A stretch of 64,000 nucleotides of DNA from Cordilura impudica (lineage: Eukaryota; Arthropoda; Insecta; Diptera; Scathophagidae): contig OY821521.1 of NCBI GenBank assembly GCA_963682025.1, positions 56,369,908 to 56,433,907 on the forward strand. The letters are read 5' to 3'. The number at the start of each line of letters is the position of its first letter. Position 1 is the stretch's first letter. Positions 35,191 to 46,537 of the stretch are shown piece by piece. Under the pieces are notes generated by a model. The model searched no databases and was not told where the DNA came from. It was given only the letters and a program-made list of their open reading frames with translations. The position numbers were made by a program, and so were the translations under genes.

Positions 35191-38100
35191 AAAAGGTACT
35201 TATTTTTTTTTTTAAAGAAAAGTAACATTTTTTAAGAAAGTATAAATTTTTATGAATGTAAACTTTTTTTGGAAAACTTATTTTTTTGAAAAGGTACTTT
35301 AAAAAAAGGAACTTTTTTAAGAGAATGTACTTTTTTAAGAAAATTTACTTTCTTAAGAAAAGGTACTTCAAAAAAATATAGTTTTTTAAGAAAGAGTACT
35401 TTTTTTTAAAGTCACTTATTTAAGAAAATTTACTTTTTTAAGAAAAAGTGCTTTTTGTCACTTTTTTAAGAATTTTAAAAATAGGTACTTTTTTAAGAAA
35501 ACGTGCTTTTAAAAAGGTGCTTTTAAGAAAATGTACTTTTCTGAGGATATTTTCCTGTTTTGGAAAATCACTATTATAAGAAACGTACTTTTTTTAAAAG
35601 CGGTTTTTTTTAAGAAAGCATACTTTTTTAAAAATGAGTACTTTTTTAAAAAAATTACTTATTTAAGAAAAGCTACATTTCTAAGAAAAGGTACTTTATT
35701 AAGAAAAAATACTTTTTTAAGATATTTTCTAGTTTTGGACTGGTGCTTTTTTAAGAAAATGTGCTTTTTTAAGAAAATATACTTATTTTAAAAAACTGAC
35801 TTTAAGAAAATGTACCTTTTAAGTAAACGAGCTTTTAAAAAAGGCACTTTTTTTTAGAAAAGTTACTTTTTCGAGGATATTTTCCTGTTTTGAAATGTAC
35901 ATTTTTTAAGAAAAAGTGATTTTTTAAGTAAAAGTGATTTTTTTAAGAAAAGTTACTATAAGAAAAGATGTTTTTTTTAAGAAAGAGTACTTTTTTTTGT
36001 AGAAAATTTACTTATTTAAGAAAATATACTTTTTTAAGAAAAGGTGCTTTCTTAAGAAAATGTACTTTTTTAAGAAAATATGCTTTTTACGAAATGTTAC
36101 ATTTTTAAGAGGTGGTACGTTTTTAAGAAAAGATACTTATTTAAAAAATTTACATTTGTAGGAAAAGGTACCTTTTAAGAAAACATGCTTTTAAAAAAGG
36201 TACTTTTTAAGAAAAAATACTTTTTTGAGGATATTTTCCTGTTTTGGAAAGGTACTTTTTTAAGATATAGTGATTTTTTAAGAAAAAATACTTTTTTTAA
36301 AACAGCTAATTTTGAAGAAAATATAGTTTTTTAAGAAAGAGTACTTTTTAAGAAAAGTTACTATAAGAAAGATGTTTTTTAAGAAAGAGAACTTTTTTTA
36401 GAAAAGTCACTTATTTAAGAAATTATACTTTTTTACGAAAAGGTACCTTTTTAAGAAAAGGTGCTTTCTTAAGAAAATGTACTTTTTAAGAAGAGGTACT
36501 TTTTTAAGGAAATATACTTTTTTAAGAAAGAGTACTCTTTTAAGAAAAGTAACTTTTTTTAGGAAAACGTGCTTTTGAAAAAGGTACTTTTAAAGAAAAG
36601 GTACTTTTCTGAGGATATTTTCCTGTTTTGTAAAGGTACTATTTTTGAAGAAAGCATACTTTTTTAAAAATTAGTACTTTTTTAAAAAAAGTTGCTTATT
36701 TAAGAAAATCTACATTTCTAAGAAAAAAAGGTGCTTTCTTAAGAAATTGTACTTTTTTAAGAAGAGGTACTTTTTAAAGAAAATATGCTTTTTAAGAAAG
36801 AGTACTTTTTTTAGATAAGTCACTTTTTTAAGAAACTTTGATTTTTAAGAAGAGGTACTTTTTTAAGAAGACGTGCATTTAAAAAAGGTACTTTTTAAGA
36901 AAAGGTACTTTTTTGAGCATATTTTCCTGTTTTGGAAATGTACTTTTTTAAGGAAAAGTGATTTTTTAAGAAAAGTTACTGTAAGAAAAGATGTTTTTTT
37001 TAAGAAAGAGTACTTTTTTTTTTAGAAAAGTCACTTATTTAAGAAAATATACTTTTTAAGAAAAGGTATTTTTTTAATAAAAGGTGCTTTCTTAAGAAAA
37101 TTTACTTTTTTAAGAAAATATGCTTTTTAAGAAATGTTACATGTTTAAGAACTGATACGTTGTTAAGAAAAAATACTTATTGAAAAAATTTACTTGTTTA
37201 GGAAAAGGTACCTTTTAAGAAAACGTGCTTTTAAAAAAGGTACTTTTTAAGAAAAGTTACTTTTTTGAGGATATTTTCCTGTTTTGGAAAGGTATTTTTT
37301 AAGAAAAAATGATTTTTTAAGAAAAGGTACTTTTTTTAAAATAGATACTTTTTTAAGAAAATATACTTTTTTAAGAAAGAGTACTTTTTTAAGAAAAGTT
37401 ACTTATTTAAGAAAATTTACATTTCAGGAAAAGGTAATTTTTTAAGAAAAGGTACTTTTTCAAGAAAATGTACTTTTTTTTGGGATATTTTCTAGTTTTG
37501 GAATGGTGCTTTTTTAAGGAAATGTGCTTTTTTAAGGAAATGTGCTTTTTTAAGAAATGGTACCTTTTTAAAAAAAAGTACTTTTTGAGAAAATGTACTT
37601 TTTAAGAAAACTTACTTTTTTGAGAATATGTTCATGTTTTAGAAAACGTACCTTTATAAGATAAGATACTTTTATACGAAAAATTACTTATTTAAGAAAA
37701 TTATTTTTTTTATGACAATGTACTTTTGTAAGAAAAGGTGCTTTTTTAAGAAAAGTTACTTATTTAAGAATATGCAGTTTTTTTTAAAGAAAATTTACTT
37801 TTTTAAATGATAAATTTTAAAGAAATGTTACTTATTTAAAAAAAGTACCGTTTTAGGAATAGGTACTTTTTGAAGAAAATTTACTTTTTTGAGAACATGT
37901 TCTTGTTTTGGAAAAAGGACTTTTTTGGGAAAAGATACTTTTTTAAGAGAGGGTGCTTCTTTATGAAAAGGTGCTTTGTTAAGAAAATGTACTTATTTGA
38001 GAAAATGTTAGTTTTTAAGAAATTTTACTTTTTTAAGAAAAATTACTTAATAAAAAAGTAGGTTTTTAAGAAAAGGTACTTTTTTTAAATGATATATTTT

Positions 38101-38660
38101 AAAAAAAATACTTATTTAAGAAGTGAAGGTTGTTATGAGAAAAGGTACTTTTTTAAGAAAAGCTACATTTTTAAGAAAAGGTACTTTGTTAAGAAAAAAT
38201 ATATTTGAGAAGAAGTACTTCTTTAAGAAAAGGTACTTTTTTAAGAATAGGTATTTTTTCGAAGAAGGTAATTTTTAAACAAAAGGTGTTTTCTTTGAAC
38301 AAATGTATTTTTTTAAGAAAAGGTACTTTTAAAGAAAAGTTATAGATAATTTTTTAAGAAAAGGTACTTTTTTAAGAAAACTTAATTGTTTGAGAATATA
38401 TTCTTGTTTTGGAAAAGGAACTGTTTTGAGAAAAGGAACTTTTTTTTGAGAAAAGGTACTTTGTTAAGAAAAGGTACTTTTTAAAGAAAACTTCCTTTCT
38501 TGAGAATATGGTCTTGTTTTGGAAACGGTGCTTTTTTAAGAAAAAAAATTTTACTTTTTAAGAAAAGGTACTTTTTTAATAAAATTCACTTGTTTTAAAA
38601 AACTTACTTTTGTGAGAATATGTTGTTGCTTTGGAAAGAGTACTTTTTTGTGAAAAGTTA
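35191..38660 (+). repeat. 18-bp minisatellite array (AAGAAAAGGTACTTTTTT)
   Basis: About 3.45 kb of degenerate tandem copies. The unit is made of two quasi-palindromic halves (AAAAGGTACTTTT and CTTTTTTAAGAAAAG), so either strand can fold at every unit. A longer landmark, GAGGATATTTTCCTGTTTTG, recurs near 35,545, 35,870, 36,225, 36,610, 36,912 and 37,265, indicating ~300-380-bp higher-order units in the first half. In-phase 6-codon periodicity (KKxYFF) explains the open frames. The right edge runs straight into a truncated family 1 element. Confidence 0.92.
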
Positions 38661-38668
38661 TATTTTTA

Positions 38669-39011
38669 AGGCGATTTTTTGTTACCGATGTTTTGTTCTA
38701 CCGTTTTATCCCGATTTTTACCAAACGTTTATTATTTGAAATGTATTTCTTTTTAGCTGTTCAGCAGATTTACAGATTTTAAAATTTTTCTTTATTTTGA
38801 GTAAATTGCATATAAAGTTGCTATTAACACATACATAAAATTATACATATACCACGTGTTTGTTTATTAAATTTTTTAATGTGCTTGTTATGTGTTTGTT
38901 ATCTTCATTCATAATAATAATAAACCAAAAAAGTGTTGGTTTGTGACTTGGCTACGTTGAAAAATAAATTTGCCTAAAGTTGCTCGAATTTCGAGCGCTG
39001 GAATCAGCTAG
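38669..39011 (+). mobile_element. Family 1 mini-Helitron, 5' truncated
   Basis: Begins inside the family (AAGGCGATTTTTTG) at the edge of the minisatellite and ends CTAG at 39,008-39,011 with T after it. The terminal hairpin is CTCGAATTTCGAG. Confidence 0.82.
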
Positions 39012-39181
39012 TTAATAACTATTATACACCATTAGTTTCTCCTTTGATATCGCTGTTCTTTAGGCTTGGTGCTGTCGTTATAATAACTTTTTCATACAAT
39101 ATATTTAAGATATGCTGTTGGTTCGCCGTGGTGATTTTTAATCCATATTTAACTGAAATTTTATTTATTTTTTTTTTATTA

Positions 39182-39371
39182 ATCAACACTCAGGGGATGC
39201 CCCCTACAGATGCAGTGCATTGTGTTGATCTCAGTAAAGATATAGATATAGTAAGAAGGAAAGAAGGAGTATTTTTTTTTTCAGCGACAGACAAAAGCCT
39301 CTGGTGGGAATCGAACCCACGACCCCCGCATGGTAGGCGAGCATGCTACCTACTCACCTACCGGGGCGCTT
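39182..39371 (-). mobile_element. tRNA-derived SINE (or tRNA pseudogene with tail)
   Basis: On the minus strand a tRNA-like head (see 39,297-39,367) is followed by TTTT, an A/T tract and a C/T-rich stretch with TACTATATCTATATC, then ACACAATGCACTGCATCTG. The tRNA head plus unrelated body is the layout of a SINE. Only one copy is seen here, so family status is inferred. Confidence 0.55.
39297..39367 (-). tRNA. tRNA-Gly-like sequence, anticodon ACC, probably not a functional tRNA
   Basis: The minus strand starts GCCCCGGTAGGTGAGTAGGT (A-box-like) and has a T arm GTGGG-TTCGATT-CCCAC with a perfect stem and B box GGTTCGATTCC. The anticodon arm reads CTCGC-CTACCAT-GCGGG, giving anticodon ACC. The acceptor stem (GCCCCGG with CAGAGGC) has two mismatches and the D stem is weak. 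A TTTT follows immediately. Eukaryotic tRNA-Gly normally uses GCC, TCC or CCC, so ACC plus a broken acceptor argues for a SINE head or pseudogene. Confidence 0.5.
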
Positions 39372-40795
39372 AATGTTTAATAATAAAGTTTAATAATCCA
39401 TATTTTAAGGAATCAGTTTTTAAATTGATCAAACATATTCAATTTGTTTTGCTTCTTTTGGCACCTGTTCACCCATTTTATAAATAGGACATTAAAATAT
39501 TGTAATCAATATTTGGAAGAATTTTCATAATGAAAAATAGAAATTGGAGAATCTAAAATTTAATACTTTGTTTCAATTGACTCATTAGTCCAACCACAAA
39601 GTAAGTTCAATTAGTTCTTATATGCCATTCTTTACTTCTTTTTACTTTAGTGGAATTTTTAAATATTTCAAGAAAATTTCAAGATTCATGGCCTTCAAAA
39701 TCTTCGAATAGTGCATCAAAATTGACATTTCCGTTTTTCGATTAAGAAACTTAAGGAAAATGTAATTTTTGCCGAAGCTTCGAAATACTTCATTTAGAAT
39801 AAATATTTAATTTAATTTTCCCCTATAAGTAAAATCTGAAAATTGCTAATTTATTTCGAAAGATGCTTTTTTTAAGTGCTGAACAATTGCGAAAAGTGCT
39901 AAATGTAATATTCCCCATTATTTCCAATTACATTTCGATGTTGTTTATAGTTGCTTATTTTTTTTTATAAAATGTTGGCACTTATAATCTTATTTTATAG
40001 CAAAAAGAGACTTCGTTCTCTTATGGTTACCAAACCAAATGACTTTATTGTCAATGATGACCATTTATGTGTGCGGACGGACCATCATGAAAACTACTCC
40101 TAAAAATTACTGCATTTATTACACAACGGTGTCTAAATATAAATAAAAATAAAATCATTATCACAGGCTTTTGTGTAATTTATTAATAGAATTGTGGCAC
40201 GTGTCTGCATCTGTGTCTCATCGAATGTTCATTTCATATCTTTAACATAAACAGCTGGATGGAATAAAATGGTGATGTTGATGCTGTTGTTGACATTGAT
40301 TGGAATAATGGTGAAATAAATCAAAATACATGTTGTATTCATGTGATTTGTTTAACTTGTCCTCAATATTATGCCATTTGAAGGTGACAGTGTTGAAGAT
40401 ATTGTTGTTCGCGTGACATGTAGAACAAAGTGTTTTGTTTGACGTTTAATTTCATTGCGCTCTTTAAAATGTCATCGAATTTTAAAGAAATGTTTCTGTT
40501 AAAGTCAGATTTAAAAGAATTAAGAAAATTATTAAAAGGATACGCCATTATTATTGTATAAAGATAGCTTTAAGTAATAAGAAATTTAATGCTTAAATGG
40601 AAATATAATTTAAAAATTTTTTCTCCTTGGGTTTTCTTAAAACTAATTTTTAAAATCTATATATTTTCAATATAATCTAATCTAATTCTATGTATATATA
40701 TATAGAAATGTAACACTGTACAAAAAAAAAATGCTCTGATTATAAAGTACGTGAACTTATTAAAATGAAACATGTCTTTTAATATAAATAGTTCA
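39372..40795. other. Unassigned DNA
   Basis: No repeat border or gene recognised; it could be single-copy sequence. A TATATATATA run lies at 40,693-40,704. Confidence 0.35.
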
Positions 40796-42800
40796 GTTAA
40801 AAAAAATTCAAAACTCATCAACAATATTATCTTTAGGTCGTGCTTACATTGGTTTTAAATTTGCCCAGCCGTTTCAGAGATATCGTGGAAGTTTTGAAAA
40901 AAATAAAAATTTTCAAAAAAATAATATTTTTGTTCTTTAAAGATTCATAAAAAATATAAAAGCGACATAGATCACAGGTTTATTTTAAAAACATTTAGTT
41001 AAACATACTTGGAATGAAATGAGCTTTTTTTCATTGTAATCGGTGCACAACTTTTGATTTTGTTCACAATTTACTGAGAAAACTCAAATGATAAAAATCG
41101 CAATTTCCATAAGATTTTCTTAAATTATAATTTAAGAGAACAGGGTTTTTGTTGATTAAGAACTGAATGTTGTTTTTAAGGTTATTTGGAACGCTGAATC
41201 AAAAGGCACTTCCTCTTCATATATTGGAATAACTTGAAAACGGTTCACCATTTTTTGGTGATTTTCAAAATTGTTTTTTTTAAGATGTAATTGTTACCTT
41301 TGGAAAGCAATCAAATTAAAAAAACACCAAAAAAAAATAAAATTTTTTATATTTAAAAATCATGAAAAATCCAAAACTGTAAAAAGTGTAAAGTCTTATT
41401 ACTTTCGCATAAAGTCACATAACCTATGAACAAAATGAGACATAGGTCATAAAAATCGAATCGAAACGCGAAACGCGTTCGCTTCTATTCACAATTAAGT
41501 GAAGGTACCTCATTTTGAAGTGAAGAAAAAAACATTTATGACTATTTTATGATTCTCAGAATTAAAAAAATTAAGTAATAAACAAAACGTTATTTCATTT
41601 TTATGATTGCGGTAGCAAACTACTAAACTCCTATAAATAATTTAGAGGAGCTGTACCAGGGTCATTGGGATATCTATATGATGGCGGACTATTGCTGGAG
41701 CATTAAAAATAAACCCTTTAAACAAGATAATTTAAGAAAATCTTATAAAAGAAAATTTTTCGATGAGTTGTAATCTTATATATTAAAAGAATTTATGAAA
41801 AACTTTGCATTCAAGTTTTTTTTCAATATTTTTCTTCTCTCAAACCTGTATAACTAGAGTTCTAATTAACGTAGGCTGTTGACATAGGTCTAAGAACACT
41901 CAGTGGATCAAGCTCCTTCTTTTGAGCTATTAACTGCTTAAATTCGTTGGGTTTGAAGAAAGTTATGCGTGGAGAATCAACTTTGCTTTTACTGTACGTT
42001 GACTTCTCTTGGCAAATTTTGGTATTACTGTACGTTAACTTCTTTTGGCAAATTTTGGTATTATATTAAAAATAAATATAAAAATATAATATATAAATAT
42101 AAAATATAAAAATCACATTATGTAACTATTAAAAATTTGTATTTTTCTTTAAAATCCTCTTTTATTGATAAATTGAAAAGTATAGTTGATAGAAAAAATC
42201 TGACTTAATATCTAAAATCAGTTACTTTAACGCACTTATTACATAAATAGAAGAGCAGCAAACACACACATATTAAAAAATATTATTTTGTATGGAAATC
42301 GCGGTTTTTATCAATTGAGTTTTCTCAGTAAATTGTAAACAAAATCAAAAGTTGGTCACCGACTATAATGAAATAAAGCTCATTTCATTCGAAATATGTT
42401 TATAAAAATGCTTTTAGACCAAACCTGTGATCTGTGTCGCATTTTTATTTTTTATGAATTTTTTTTACAAACAAAAATATTTTTTTTTGAAAACAATTGT
42501 TCTTTTTTTTCAAAACTTCCACGATATCTCTGAAACCGCTGGGCAAATTTAAAATCAATGTAAGCATGTCTTAAAGATGATATTGTTGACGAGTTTTGAA
42601 TTTTTTCTGACTGAATATGACGAACTGTTTTCAAGTTATTGTAATATATGTAGTGAACGTGCCTTAATTTTGGACATAACGGTTTATCGCGAAAAGTCGA
42701 GCTGATAGAAAAAAACAAAGTACAGATTAGCGTCCCAAATAACTTTAAAAACAACATTCAGTTGTTATTCAACAAAAACCTTGTTCCCTTGTGTAATTAT
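40796..42800. repeat. Long imperfect inverted repeat
   Basis: 40,796-41,108 (AAAAAATTCAAAACTCATCA ... ACTGAGAAAACTCAAATGAT) is matched in reverse by about 42,285-42,615, at an estimated 80-90 % by eye. A second block, 41,144-41,205 (GAACAGGGTTTTTGTTGATT...), is matched in reverse by about 42,727-42,792. The blocks are not in simple mirror order, so this is either an old transposon with rearranged long TIRs or two inverted copies of one repeat. No coding capacity. Confidence 0.7.
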
Positions 42801-43215
42801 TCGTAAGCATTATACTTAAAATCATGTTCATATTTGAACAGGATCTTTGAGAAATACACGGACTTGACAGCATAAGTCTGAGTCTAGTACTGAAGTGTAG
42901 TAAAACACTATACTCATTTCGGCGAGATTGGTGACCAGTTTTTTTTTATGAGCCTCAAAAGTCTCTGAAAATCAGTTGGCTCCTCAAAAAAGGTGTCATC
43001 AGTTTTTGTTAATTCACTTAATTCAGACTTGGTGATACCGCTTAAATATATTCGGTAATAATGTAGCTAAGAATCCATTGAACAAATTTTATTAACATTT
43101 TGTGCGAAAAAACCATTATTTTCTGCACTTTTCTTTAAATATGGGAAAAATTACTATTTTTTACTTTTTTCAGCACAACTTACAAGGACTCCCTCAGATA
43201 AGTGACCTTCCTATG
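42801..43215. other. Unassigned DNA
   Basis: No signature seen. Confidence 0.35.
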
Positions 43216-43240
43216 ATCCTTTGGGTCAATTTGACCCAAC
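43216..43240. repeat. piggyBac-type subterminal palindrome
   Basis: ATCCTTTGGGTCAATTTGAC(CCA): the TGGGTCA/TGACCCA palindrome also occurs at 49,677-49,699 and 50,470-50,494. At 49,664 it is preceded by TTAACCC, the piggyBac terminus form. Here it lies 440 bp from a piggyBac transposase fragment. Confidence 0.5.
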
Positions 43241-43450
43241 ATTAAAATGTAAACAAAATTTCATATTTAGTACAGGAAATTTATTTATTTTGTTGTTTTT
43301 TTATTTAGTATAATAAAAAATAATTAGAACTTAAATAAATAAGCCCTTCCTCAGCAATTATTACAAAAAAATATATATAAAATAAAATTAAATTTGAAAT
43401 TCAAATTTTTTTTTTGTAAAATAATAATTATATTTTTAATATTAATTAGT

Positions 43451-43680
43451 ATAGCCCAGCACTCGAAATTTGAGTGCAAATTCTAGGAAATATTATTTTT
43501 TGATTAAATTGTTTTCTTTCAATATTTAAATGAGCCTAAAGGTATGCTTAACAATTTTAGCAATTCACAATTTAACACAAGGCGTGTGATATAAAGTTTA
43601 AATCATTCGCATTAGCAGGGTGTGACGAATTGTTATTAATATTTTATTTTAATTAATTTAATATATTTTTAAAACAGTTA
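43451..43680 (-). mobile_element. Family 1-related mini-Helitron variant (3' half)
   Basis: Shares the CTCGAAATTTGAGTGCAAAT hairpin region, CTAGGAAAT, CCTAAAGGTATGCT and AGCAATTCACAA blocks with family 1. It ends GGGCTATAC instead of CTAG, and its inner part (ATTCGCATTAGCAGGGTG) matches 50,170-50,190 in the palindrome spacer. Confidence 0.65.
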
Positions 43681-43682
43681 TA

Positions 43683-43871
43683 TCAATACGGGGTTTTTTT
43701 CATATCCAGAATTTTTAATGGCAAAAAAGTTTTATTTTTGCGGACAGTGCCAACTAATGTAATATTCTGACAAAGTAGTTGAATGGCAATATTGTATGTA
43801 GTAAAAAAATTATGACATGTAAATGTACATCCCTTTGGAAGAGTGTCTGATAATGTTAGCACCACTCTCTC
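43683..43871 (-). pseudogene. piggyBac transposase fragment cut by the palindrome
   Basis: Minus-strand frame: VVLTLSDTLPKGCTFTCHNF, then FTTYNIAIQLL and LVGTVRKNK. This fits the DDE_Tnp_1_7 (piggyBac) segment with the DNFFTS motif (here CHNFFTT, so the conserved Asp is a His) and the (L/T)(V/L)GT(V/L)RKNK block. The frame is open to within ~10 bp of 43,872, where palindrome arm sequence begins, so the N-terminal part was displaced. The C-terminal part is replaced by mini-Helitron sequence. Nonfunctional. Confidence 0.75.
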
Positions 43872-44147
43872 ACAGCTAACAAAATTTTTTTTTTTTTAAT
43901 ATTGATTCAGTTGTAGCAGCGCCATCTCTATTCACTTCTATAAATTATTTCTTCATTCTTAATGTTTGTGGGCGCTCTCTAAATTTAGTGCAATACATCA
44001 AACATTGTTGATTTTTACAAAGTCGAAGAAAATTAGTTTTGTTTGTTAGGGATCACAAAAATTCTCCACTAAGGCCCCTTTGCAGGAAATAAATGGATAA
44101 ATACAAAGCAACCACAAATAAATATAAAATTGTTTTTAATATACATA

Positions 44148-44234
44148 TCTGTATATTAATACGTGAAGGACAAAATTTGTAACAGAATTTCCATGTGTTG
44201 AATTGTGAATTGCATAAATTAGCATACCTTTAGG
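44148..44234 (+). mobile_element. 5' fragment of the family 1-related variant (also in the right arm)
   Basis: TCTGTATATTAATACGTGAA with A before it, then GTTGAATTGTGAATTGCATA and TAGCATACCTTTAGG. The same 5' end is found inverted at 50,374 in the spacer. Mirror copy at 55,449-55,535. Confidence 0.55.
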
Positions 44235-44462
44235 TGGCATACAAGGTGGTTCAAATATTTTTGCTACAGAAATACCAAAGGTAATGTTAAAAAAAAAATT
44301 GATTTGAATTAAAGTGAAAATAGGCAAAAATACAAAAAATTCAAAATAATAAAATTTCTATGAACGCACGTATGAACGAACACAACTGAACGCAGACTTT
44401 TTTTAAATTTTTTTTAAACTCTTTCTTTTAACTCAATCTCTCTGTCTTTCGTGGGGCAACCC

Positions 44463-45880
44463 CATTCCCCCTTATCCAATTGATCTGAAACTTGGTCCGT
44501 AGTCTTGTTGTGACTACAGATTAATTTTGGGGTAGTCACGCACACACACGCGCGGTCACGCACAGTCACGGAGTGATGTAAATGTCAATTCCCTTCATTG
44601 GATCGATCTGAAACTTGGTCCATACAATTGCTGTGAAAAAAAGATAAACTTTGACTTAGTCACGCACAGTCACGCATGGTCACGCACAGTCACGGAGTGA
44701 TCTAAATGTCACTTCCCCTCATCCGATCGATCTGAAACTTGGTCCATACAATTGCTGTGAAAAAATGATTAACTTTGACTTAGTCACGCACAGTCACGCG
44801 TGGTCACGCACAGTCACGGAGTGATCTAAATGTCATTTCCCTTTAACCGATCGACTTGAAACTTGGTCCAGACAATTGCTGTGAAAAAAAGATTAACTTT
44901 GACTTAGTCACGCACAGTCACGCACAGTCACGGAGTGATCTAAATGTCAATTCCCTTCATCCGATCGATCTGAAACTTGGTACATACACTTGCTGTGAAA
45001 AAATGATTAACTTTGACTTAGTCACGCACAGTCACGCGTGGTCACGCACAGTCACGGAGTGATCTAAATGTCATTTCCCTTTAACCGATCGACTTGAAAC
45101 TTGGTCCAGACAATTGCTGTGAAAAAAAGATTAACTTTGACTTAGTCACGCATAGTCACGCATGGTCAAGAACAGTCACGGAGTGATCTAAATGTCATTT
45201 CCCTTCATCCGATCGACCTGAAACTTGGTACATACACTTGCTGTGAAAAATGATGAACTTTGAATTAGTCAAGCACAGTCACGCGTGGTCACGCACAGTC
45301 ACAGTGTGATCTAAATGTCATTTCCCTTCGACCGATCGACTTGAAACTTGGTAAATACACTTGCTGTGAAAAAAAGATTAACTTTGACTTAGTCACGCGC
45401 AGTCACGCGTGGTCAAGCATAGTCACGAAGTGATCTAAATATCATTTCCCCTCATCCGATCGACCTGAAACTTGGTACATACACTTGCTGTGAAAAAACA
45501 AGATGAACTTTGACTTAGTCACGCACGGTCACGCACAGTCACGGAGTGATCTAATTGTCATTTCCCTTCATCCGATCGATCTGAAACTTGGTACATACAC
45601 TTGCCGTGAAAAAAAGATTAACTTTGACTTAGTCACGCATAGTCACGGAGTGATTTAAAACCCGTTTCCCCTTATCCGATCGATCTGAAACGTTGTCGAT
45701 AGACTTGCTGTGAAAAAATATTAATTTTAAGATGGTCACACAAAATCACGCATAGTCACGCACAGTCACGGAGAGATTAAAACCCCACTTCCCCTCATCC
45801 GATGGATCTGAAACTTTGTCCATAGACTTGTTGTGGCCAAAGATTAATTTTAAGATTGTCACGCACAGTCACGGAGATAT
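44463..45880 (+). repeat. Tandem array, 12 copies of a 108-128-bp unit (left arm)
   Basis: Each unit has a CGATCGAYYTGAAACTTGGT block, CAATTGCTGTGAAAAAA, TTAACTTTGACTTAGTCACG, two to three GTCACGC(A/G)CA sub-repeats, and GGAGTGATCTAAATGTCATT. TGAAAC anchors fall at 44,484, 44,607, 44,731, 44,855, 44,968, 45,092, 45,220, 45,341, 45,466, 45,578, 45,686 and 45,806. Units at the edges are most diverged. Alternate units share CTTGAAACTTGGTCCAGA or CTGAAACTTGGTACATA, hinting at two-unit amplification. No convincing protein. Confidence 0.93.
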
Positions 45881-46537
45881 TCAAAACTCATATGCATAAG
45901 GAAAGAAAGCGTATTAATAAAATTTTTTTATGGGTTAGATTTTTTGGAAAGAAGTCAAAAAATTTTGATATAGCAAACAAAAGTCAAAAAAAATATTTTT
46001 TTTAAAGTTTTTTTTTCGAAAAATTGAAGAAATAGCTATCTAAACCATTAGGGACAAAAGTTGCTAAGAAAAATAGATAATAAGTTACATGGATGAGAAA
46101 AAAAACTCCTTTTGGCCAAAATGTCAAATTTTGACCCCCTCTAACTCAGCGAGTTCTTGACCGATCTTGTTAAAAAATTGTTACTAAACTACTATTCAAT
46201 AGGACTAACCATGATGCGAGATTCATTCCGATCGGAAGACATTGGTTTCAAAAGTTGGGTCACTTGACATGAAACCCCCCATATATATAATATCAGAAAT
46301 TGTTTATATGTATATATGAAAATAGAAGTTTTAAAGCCATTCAGGATTAGTGAGATGTGTGAAAATTACTATTGCTCAAGAAAATAATTATTTCCTCAAT
46401 AGTAGGTTCTCAATAAAACAACACAAATAAATACAATTTTAAATAAAAGTCAATATAAAATTGTTTTTAAAATAGATTTTTAAATCTGTAATATATTTAT
46501 TAATTTTCTTTTTAAATAAAATTCTAACTCCCGCCAA
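45881..46537 (+). other. Region upstream of the left LRR gene
   Basis: Contains a stretch around 46,130-46,280 (CAAATTTTGACCCCCTCTAA ... GGGTCACTTGACATGAAACC) that reads like another dispersed repeat. No TATA or initiator element could be assigned. An in-frame TAA at 46,517-46,519 precedes the gene start. Confidence 0.45.

Noticed and set aside
35531..38061. Lys/Phe/Tyr-rich open frames (KKxYFF) in the 18-bp minisatellite, also at 48,164-48,415, 49,460-49,747 and 60,638-60,850
   Set aside because: An 18-bp repeat translates as a 6-residue period; the frames start and stop with array edges and degenerate freely.
39297..39367. Functional tRNA-Gly gene
   Set aside because: Mismatched acceptor stem, weak D stem, unusual ACC anticodon, and a SINE-like tail.
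44856..45062. 68-codon frame inside the 120-bp array (and its mirror 54,621-54,827)
   Set aside because: Follows the repeat units exactly; no coding signature beyond repetition.
44463..45880. Regularly spaced repeats resembling a CRISPR array
   Set aside because: Host is a eukaryote, units are contiguous with no unique spacers, and no cas genes occur.
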